Source: Acidimicrobiia bacterium
GTDB taxonomy: Bacteria; Actinomycetota; Acidimicrobiia; Acidimicrobiales; Acidimicrobilacustridaceae
NCBI GenBank assembly: GCA_018882825.1
Contig: VERC01000136.1
Span: forward strand, 1 to 6,606
Length of the DNA stretch: 6,606 bases
Reading direction: 5' to 3'
Position numbers and translations under genes: made by a program. The notes below the pieces were generated by a model. That model worked only from the letters and a program-made list of their open reading frames with translations. It did no database searches and had not been told where the DNA came from. Positions 1 to 4,692 of this stretch are shown here, piece after piece; the stretch's first letter is position 1, and each line of letters begins with the position of its first letter.

Positions 1-9
1 GGCCTGCAT
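1..9 (-). CDS. Start of a downstream gene, only three codons visible (partial)
   Basis: An ATG on the minus strand at 9-7 opens a frame reading Met-Gln-Ala before the window ends. It lies four bases past the TGA stop of the SDR gene. A GGAG Shine-Dalgarno (complement of 17-20) sits 7 nt before it, inside the end of the SDR gene. The spacing and signal are what a co-transcribed next gene would show. Nothing can be said about the product. It could also be a chance ATG, since only nine bases can be seen. Confidence 0.4.
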
Positions 10-13
10 CGAG

Positions 14-955
14 TCACTCCAACGACGTCGGCCCGGTGTAGCCCTTCAGCAGCGAACCCATCAACGGCGAGTCGGGGCCACCGGTCGGACTGGAGGGGAA
101 CTCCGTCAGTCGGTCGGCGTTGGCGGCGATCCACTCGGGCGTGAGTCCGCGGTCGGTGATCCCCTCGTTCACGGCGAAGCCCACACGGGCGATGTGACCA
201 CCGCCGACAGCGAAGCACTGCCCGCTCACGGGACACGACGGATGGGAGAGCCACGCCACCAAGGGCGCGACCAGTCTCGGATGCAGCCATTCGGCCAGTT
301 CCTCGCTCCACGGGACGGCACCGAACCCGGTGCCGAGTCGCGTCTTGGCGTAGGGCGCGATCACGTTCACGGCGATGCCGTGCGGCGCACCCTCGGCGGC
401 CATGGCGATGGTGAGGCCGATGATGCCTGCCTTGGCCATCGAGTACACGGTGCTGCGCTCCACACCGCCGTACGCCGCGCCCGAGGACACGTTGACGATG
501 CGGCCACCGCCGGCCACCTCCATGGCGCGCCATGCCGCACGTGCGACCTGCACGGTGCCGAGCAGTTGCGTCGACACGACGGTGGCGATGTGTTCGTCGG
601 CGAAGTCCACGAACGGACGCATGCGCACCTGTCCCGCGTTGTTCACGCAGATGTCGAGGCGCCCCCACGCGTCCAGGGCCGAGGCCACCATCGCCTCGGC
701 ACCCTCGACGGTGGCCACCGAGTCGTGATTGGCGATGGCCTCGCCCCCGGCGGCACGGATCCGGGCCACCACGTCGTCGGCCGGATCGGTCTCGGGCGCG
801 ATGCCCCCGTCACCGGTGTCGGTGATGGCGACGCCGAGGTCGTTCACCACCACCTTGGCCCCGCGTTCGGCGAGCAGGAGCGCGTACTCGCGCCCCAGTC
901 CACGTCCTGCCCCGGTGATGAGCGCCACTTGACCGTCGAATCGCAGTTCGTCCAT
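14..955 (-). CDS. SDR family NAD(P)-dependent oxidoreductase, HSD17B4 / (3R)-hydroxyacyl-CoA dehydrogenase-like
   Basis: This is a 313-residue classical short-chain dehydrogenase, predicted to be cytosolic and to oxidise or reduce a hydroxyl/keto group with NAD(H) or NADP(H). Visible motifs are the Rossmann glycine motif TGAGRGLG (about residues 14-21), VVVNDLG closing the second strand (about 35-41), NNAG (105-108), catalytic Ser in NVSSG (157 or 158), and the Tyr171-Lys175 pair in YSMAK. The NDLG motif with the long insert after it, and the C-terminal VAPLVAWLSHPSCPVSGQ segment, are typical of the SDR domain of peroxisomal multifunctional enzyme type 2 and its bacterial relatives. These act on 3-hydroxyacyl-CoA or steroid side-chain intermediates; the exact substrate is inference. 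The Asp after the second strand suggests a preference for NAD(H), again inferred. The ATG at 955 is chosen because MDELRFDG matches the usual family N-terminus. A GTG at 976 would add seven residues without an obvious family match. It is divergent from the tRNA gene and possibly co-transcribed with the frame starting at 9. Confidence 0.93.
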   Translation of the reverse strand: MDELRFDGQVALITGAGRGLGREYALLLAERGAKVVVNDLGVAITDTGDGGIAPETDPADDVVARIRAAGGEAIANHDSVATVEGAEAMVASALDAWGRLDICVNNAGQVRMRPFVDFADEHIATVVSTQLLGTVQVARAAWRAMEVAGGGRIVNVSSGAAYGGVERSTVYSMAKAGIIGLTIAMAAEGAPHGIAVNVIAPYAKTRLGTGFGAVPWSEELAEWLHPRLVAPLVAWLSHPSCPVSGQCFAVGGGHIARVGFAVNEGITDRGLTPEWIAANADRLTEFPSSPTGGPDSPLMGSLLKGYTGPTSLE

Positions 956-1018
956 GCCCGCAGTCTGCCCCCGCACGCTGACCTACGATGACCGTTCCTT
1001 CCGGCTCCGGCCGGGTCC

Positions 1019-1095
1019 GGGGCTGTAGCTCAGCTGGCTAGAGCACCTGCTTTGCAAGCAGGGGGTCGTGGGTTCGAGTCCCATCAGCTCCACCA
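1019..1095 (+). tRNA. tRNA-Ala (anticodon UGC), CCA encoded
   Basis: A full cloverleaf can be folded by eye. The acceptor stem is GGGGCTG (1019-1025) paired with CAGCTCC (1085-1091), including the G3:U70 wobble that is the main alanine identity element. The D stem is GCTC/GAGC. The anticodon stem is CCTGC/GCAGG with loop TTTGCAA, giving anticodon TGC at 1053-1055. The T arm is GTGGG-TTCGAGT-CCCAT. The discriminator is A1092 and the CCA end is encoded at 1093-1095. The gene is 77 bases long. It reads away from the SDR gene and towards the membrane-protein operon. No tRNA-Ile or rRNA gene neighbours it here. Confidence 0.98.
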
Positions 1096-1099
1096 CCTG

Positions 1100-1119
1100 G
1101 GCTCGAGACATCTCGAGCC
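1100..1119 (+). terminator. Inverted repeat just after the tRNA, possible terminator hairpin
   Basis: GGCTCGAG (1100-1107) and CTCGAGCC (1112-1119) form a perfect 8-bp stem around the four-base loop ACAT, beginning five bases after the tRNA CCA end. The position fits a hairpin that stops transcription or protects the 3' end of the tRNA precursor. No T-run follows, which is common in high-GC Actinobacteria but leaves the role unproven. It could also be a protein-binding palindrome. Confidence 0.4.
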
Positions 1120-1139
1120 GAGACTGGAGACATCTCGAG
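1105..1139. repeat. Tandem copy of a 13-mer, GAGACATCTCGAG, 22-base period
   Basis: The 13-mer occurs at 1105-1117 and again at 1127-1139, separated by nine bases. The core GAGACATCTC is itself a near-palindrome (GAGA-CA-TCTC). The first copy is embedded in the post-tRNA inverted repeat, so the second looks like a partial duplication of that hairpin. The flanking bases differ on both sides, so the repeat does not extend further. Confidence 0.7.
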
Positions 1140-1297
1140 GTCGGATGTCGGCTGGGCGCAGTCGGCCCGCTGGGGACAGTCGACACGATCGTGCGCTCGT
1201 CATCATGGATGCGATGGTCGATGCGTCATCACCGACACGCTGCTCGTGACTCCGACGTGGGCTGATCGACCGACGATCGGAAGGATCGGCATCGGCG
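1140..1297. other. Gene-free convergent spacer
   Basis: This lies between the post-tRNA repeat (plus strand) and the 3' end of the permease gene (minus strand). I see no credible coding frame of its own; frames crossing it are shadows running out of the permease. It holds an imperfect hairpin at 1215-1234 (TGGT, bulged C, GATG, loop CGT, CATCACCG) and a weak 5-bp one at 1274-1288 (CGATC/GATCG), just past the permease stop. Either could assist termination of the operon, but neither has a T-run and both are within what chance would give. Confidence 0.6.
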
Positions 1298-2140
1298 CTA
1301 CGAGAGGATGTCCTTCCGATCGAAGCGTAGGACGGCGATCCCCACCAGGAGAACGAACACTCCGACGTTGTAGACGAGGCCGGTGGCCATCTGATCCCAT
1401 TTGATGACTGGTCCGAGGGCATCGGCCCACGCCTGCGCGTAGTTGGCGGGGAGGAACTCGCGCAACGAGCCGAGGGCGTCGATCGCGTCGAGGATGTTCG
1501 TGAAGATGACGGTGACCACCGCTGCTCCGACTGCACCGAGGGGGACGTCGGTGGAGACGCTGGCCAGGAACGCGATGCCCGCCGGGACGAGGAGCGTGAT
1601 GGCGATGTACCCCGCGACGATGGCGAGTCGCACCGAGGAGTCGCCCGCTCCCAGGGTGCCGCTCAACGGGCTCTCGAGGGTTCCGCTCCCGAAGGCGGCG
1701 AGTCCGAGGAGGAACGACGTGATCACGAGCACGACGAGCACTGCGCAGGTCAACAGCAGGCCCACCACCATCTTGACGAAGAGGAACCTCCGTCTCGGGA
1801 CCGGCGCCACCAACAGGTACCGCATGGTTCCCCAGGAGGCCTCGCTCGCGACCGTGTCGCCGAGGAACATCGCTGCGAGTATCACCAGTAGGAATGCCGA
1901 GGAGAAGAACAGCCCGCTGAGCGCGAAGTTCCAGGGACCGGAGGCCATCAGACCGAAGACGTCGAGGTCCCCGTCGGCCAGTCCGCTGCTGCCGGAGGAG
2001 GGGCCGAAGAGAACGGCGAGCACGACAACGACGGGCAGCGCGATGACGATCGCGAAGGCCACTGCGGTTCGGCGGCGCCGCACCTGACGGATCAGCTCCA
2101 CGCGCACTCCGAGAGTGCGTTGCGCCGAGTACTGGCTCAT
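1298..2140 (-). CDS. ABC-2-type transporter permease subunit
   Basis: This 280-residue integral membrane protein is the channel-forming partner of the ABC ATPase encoded just upstream. About six transmembrane segments are visible at residues 26-46, 75-97, 120-149, 171-194, 201-221 and 254-272, after a short basic cytoplasmic N-terminus. The segment GDTVASEASWGTMRYLLVAP (94-113), then a basic PRRRFLFVKM stretch entering the third helix, is characteristic of ABC-2 permeases of the BcrB/NatB/DrrB kind. In these it marks the cytoplasmic coupling region. The length is normal for a six-helix half-size permease, so two copies would pair with two ATPase subunits. The ATG overlaps the TGA of the fusion gene (ATGA at 2140-2137), and a GAGGAG Shine-Dalgarno lies 8 nt before it, so the two are translationally coupled. 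The role is probably export; the substrate is unknown. It is the last gene of the visible operon. Confidence 0.92.
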   Translation of the reverse strand: MSQYSAQRTLGVRVELIRQVRRRRTAVAFAIVIALPVVVVLAVLFGPSSGSSGLADGDLDVFGLMASGPWNFALSGLFFSSAFLLVILAAMFLGDTVASEASWGTMRYLLVAPVPRRRFLFVKMVVGLLLTCAVLVVLVITSFLLGLAAFGSGTLESPLSGTLGAGDSSVRLAIVAGYIAITLLVPAGIAFLASVSTDVPLGAVGAAVVTVIFTNILDAIDALGSLREFLPANYAQAWADALGPVIKWDQMATGLVYNVGVFVLLVGIAVLRFDRKDILS

Positions 2141-4692
2141 CGGCGTGTCTCCTCGAGTGGTCCGGCATTGGCCAGGTGGTCTGAACCCACGAGATCCATG
2201 AACACGTCCTCCAACTGCTGGCCGCTGCGGTCGGCGAGCAACTCCTCCACCTTTCCCGCCGTCACCACCGTGCCCCGGTGCATGACGACGACGTGGGAAC
2301 AGGTCTGCTCGACCTCGCCGAGCAGGTGCGACGAGAGGATCACCGTGCGACCGTCCTTCGCGTACTCGCGCAGGACCTGACGCATCTCGCGGATCTGCGG
2401 AGGATCGAGACCATTGGTCGGTTCGTCCAGGATCAGGATGTCGGGGAGGCCGAGCATCGCCTGCGCCAGTCCGAGCCGCTGCCGCATGCCCTGACTGTAA
2501 GTGCGCACCTTGCGGTCGATGGAGGCGCCGAGACCGGCGATCTCGAGCACGTCGTCCATGAGGGGATCGCCCGAGCGGCCGCTCGCCCGCCAGAAGAGTT
2601 CGAGGTTCGCTCGTCCGGACAGATGAGGCAGGAATCCGGGGCCCTCGATGAACGTGCCGACACGCGACAGGACAGGTGCACCTGGAATCACCCGCTCGCC
2701 GAAGACGAACACCGAACCATCCGTCGGTCGGATCAACCCCATCGCCATGCGCATCGTGGTGGTCTTGCCCGCCCCGTTGGGGCCGAGGAGACCGAGGACG
2801 ACACCGCGAGGCACGGTGAAGTCCACGCCGGCGACGGCGCGCACCCCCGAGCGGAACTGCTTCACCAGTCCCTCGATCACGAGTGGGCTGTCGGCGAGAT
2901 CCGGACGGAGCGCCCGGTCGGTCGAGCGTGGACGGAGCATCCGAAGGACGAGCCCCATGGCGACGGCGATGCACAGTGCGATGAGCGGCCACGCCCAGAG
3001 TGGGAGTCCCTGCGCTGTCTCGGTCATCGCGACCTGAGGGATCGTCAACGTCGAGTCGGCGAGTGACACCGTGTAGAGCGAAGGGTCGACCGGAAGTCGG
3101 TAGGCCTGATCGGTGGTACTGACCGTGACGATGAGTCGGTTCCCGGCAGCGGCATCGGCCACGATGGCCGGCAACTCGACATCGACGCGTCGGGGCGTGG
3201 GTCCCACTTCGACCTTCATAGGCGCCACGAGCCCGTTGGGCAGCACGAACGTCTCGGCCGCGGTCTGGATGCGAAGCCCGACGAACAGGGTCGCGTCGCG
3301 GGGGATGTCACTCGAGACCTCGAGGCTGACGCGCGGTGCCCCGATGATTCGCGTCGACTCCGACAGCGGCTCGGAGAAGAACGCCGCGCCCTGATTCGGG
3401 GCGAGCTGCACGTCGAGCAGCGACAGCACGGTGCCGAGCGATCCGAGACCCGGAAGCGAGGTCACCGCTGCGGGGACGCCTCCAGCCGGAGCCAGGATCC
3501 GTTGGGGCGGACCGGCCAGGGTGATCGATCGCCGAGTCTCTCCGGAGAGTCCCGGGTACCCGGGACTGGTGAGGATGTCGACGTTCGCCGATTCACGGTC
3601 GTCGAGAGCGGAGACCTCCACGAGTGAGGCCTCGAAGTCGAGTGCGACAGGAGGCCCATCAGCCAGATACGCCGCGAACCAGGATCGGGTCAGACCACGA
3701 AGCCGGCTCGACTCGTCCGCTCCGCCGTCGTGCCCCTGGCCGTGCCACACGACTTTGACCGGCGTGTCGGGGTTGGCGGCGCGGATCTGCTCGGCCGTCG
3801 CGTTCAACTGGGCCAGCGGGAACAGGGAGTCGGCCTGCCCGCCTCCGAGCAATGTGGGGACCTTGATCCGATCGGTCACGCTCGCAGGTGAGGACGCTCG
3901 CATGAGGACGCGCAACTCCTCGGAGGCCGCGCCACTCGCCGCCGCAGCTGTGTAGGCGGCGCACCACTGCGGTGCGAACCGGCCGCAGAGATCCGCCTGA
4001 CCTTGCGGGGACGCGAGCCCGGCACTGAAGAAGGCCGAGGTCCACAACTCCTTGTAGACGCCGGGCACATCGGAGCCGAGAGCAGACTGCCCGAACAACG
4101 ACGCGCTCAGGTCGTTCCAGGTGATGTCGGCGGCGACGGCATCCACGCGATCGTCGAGACCCGCAAGGAGCAGCGCGAGGGCCCCGCCGTACGAGCCACC
4201 CGCCACACCGACGATCGGGTCGCCCGGGCCCTGAGTGGACACCGTCGGTAGACCGCTCAGATAGTCGATCAGTGCCGAAGCGTCGGCGACCTCGAACTGC
4301 GGAGAGTTCATCGAGATCAGACCGGTCGAGTTCCCGAATCCCCTTGCGGTGTAGGCGAGCACGACGAATCCGGCGTCGGCGAGAAGACGGGCCTCAGCGG
4401 CGACCGAGCCCTTGTTCCCGCCGAACCCGTGGGCGAGGAGTACGGCAGGCGCGGGTGTCGTCGCCGGGAGGTACACGTCGGTGTCGAGTTGCACGGGCGT
4501 GGGATCGGTCCCCGATGTCGGGCCGCCCCGGAGGATCAGCGACTCGGTCCGCACCGACGATCGCGTGCACCCGGAGGCGACCAACGCGACCACCGCAACG
4601 AGGAGGGCGAGACCGACTCCGAGGACCGGGCGCAGCACTCGGGCGCGAGAGACGTGTCCCACACCGCGCCGGCGTTGCTGGACACCGTTCAC
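2137..4692 (-). CDS. Fusion protein: exported CocE/NonD-type alpha/beta hydrolase, TM helix, ABC transporter ATPase
   Basis: This 851-residue protein combines two normally separate activities. Residues 1-42 form a basic then hydrophobic signal ending in VASGC, a plausible lipobox with Cys42 lipidated, though Ala at -3 is not ideal. About 60-350 is an alpha/beta hydrolase of the peptidase S15/CocE/NonD group. It has an oxyanion-region HGFGG (88-92), nucleophile Ser167 in GGSYGG, probable acid Asp288 in GGGQADSLF, and His321 in GQGHDGG. About 400-550 matches the beta-sandwich domain that follows in that family. A single helix (563-585) with a basic RMLRPR flank then leads inside. From about 604 is a complete ABC ATPase: Walker A GPNGAGKT (637-644), signature region YSQGMRQRL (732-740), Walker B ILILDEP (752-758), D-loop NGLD and H-loop His789. 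The ATPase resembles the BcrA/DrrA/CcmA exporter group. The GTG at 4692 is preferred: it overlaps the MMPL stop (GTGA), has AAGGA 7 nt upstream, and the signal starts right after it. The hydrolysed bond (ester or amide) and the substrate are unknown. Confidence 0.9.
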   Translation of the reverse strand: MNGVQQRRRGVGHVSRARVLRPVLGVGLALLVAVVALVASGCTRSSVRTESLILRGGPTSGTDPTPVQLDTDVYLPATTPAPAVLLAHGFGGNKGSVAAEARLLADAGFVVLAYTARGFGNSTGLISMNSPQFEVADASALIDYLSGLPTVSTQGPGDPIVGVAGGSYGGALALLLAGLDDRVDAVAADITWNDLSASLFGQSALGSDVPGVYKELWTSAFFSAGLASPQGQADLCGRFAPQWCAAYTAAAASGAASEELRVLMRASSPASVTDRIKVPTLLGGGQADSLFPLAQLNATAEQIRAANPDTPVKVVWHGQGHDGGADESSRLRGLTRSWFAAYLADGPPVALDFEASLVEVSALDDRESANVDILTSPGYPGLSGETRRSITLAGPPQRILAPAGGVPAAVTSLPGLGSLGTVLSLLDVQLAPNQGAAFFSEPLSESTRIIGAPRVSLEVSSDIPRDATLFVGLRIQTAAETFVLPNGLVAPMKVEVGPTPRRVDVELPAIVADAAAGNRLIVTVSTTDQAYRLPVDPSLYTVSLADSTLTIPQVAMTETAQGLPLWAWPLIALCIAVAMGLVLRMLRPRSTDRALRPDLADSPLVIEGLVKQFRSGVRAVAGVDFTVPRGVVLGLLGPNGAGKTTTMRMAMGLIRPTDGSVFVFGERVIPGAPVLSRVGTFIEGPGFLPHLSGRANLELFWRASGRSGDPLMDDVLEIAGLGASIDRKVRTYSQGMRQRLGLAQAMLGLPDILILDEPTNGLDPPQIREMRQVLREYAKDGRTVILSSHLLGEVEQTCSHVVVMHRGTVVTAGKVEELLADRSGQQLEDVFMDLVGSDHLANAGPLEETRR
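2149..2154 (-). promoter_or_regulatory. Shine-Dalgarno GAGGAG of the permease gene
   Basis: This is the complement of CTCCTC, located within the last codons of the fusion gene and 8 nt before the permease ATG at 2140. It decides the start: the open frame continues far upstream, but only as an out-of-frame shadow of the ABC domain. Confidence 0.85.

Noticed and set aside
929..989. tRNA promoter from TTGACC (929-934) and TACGAT (984-989)
   Set aside because: Each hexamer looks reasonable alone, but they are 49 bases apart, so they cannot be a -35/-10 pair. TACGAT may be a real -10, but no matching -35 is seen at 16-18 bases.
194..991. Long plus-strand open frame (265 codons) opposite the SDR gene
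   Set aside because: His/Arg/Gly-rich low-complexity translation with no family resemblance; it is the antisense shadow of a high-GC gene and overlaps a clear SDR.
1203..2168. Minus-strand open frame of 321 codons over the permease
   Set aside because: Arg/Pro/His-rich translation in the wrong frame; the overlapping permease frame has six clear membrane helices and a Shine-Dalgarno.
2935..2945. Independent internal start producing a free ABC ATPase
   Set aside because: An in-frame ATG exists after the TM helix (complement of 2938-2940), but no Shine-Dalgarno precedes it and the frame is continuous with the hydrolase.
2141..2992. Upstream extension of the permease frame to give 564 residues
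   Set aside because: The first 284 codons are an out-of-frame reading of the ABC domain; the ATG at 2140 has GAGGAG and the ATGA overlap.
2278..3066. Plus-strand open frame (262 codons) opposite the ABC domain
   Set aside because: Antisense shadow of the ATPase region, with charged repetitive composition and no recognisable domain.
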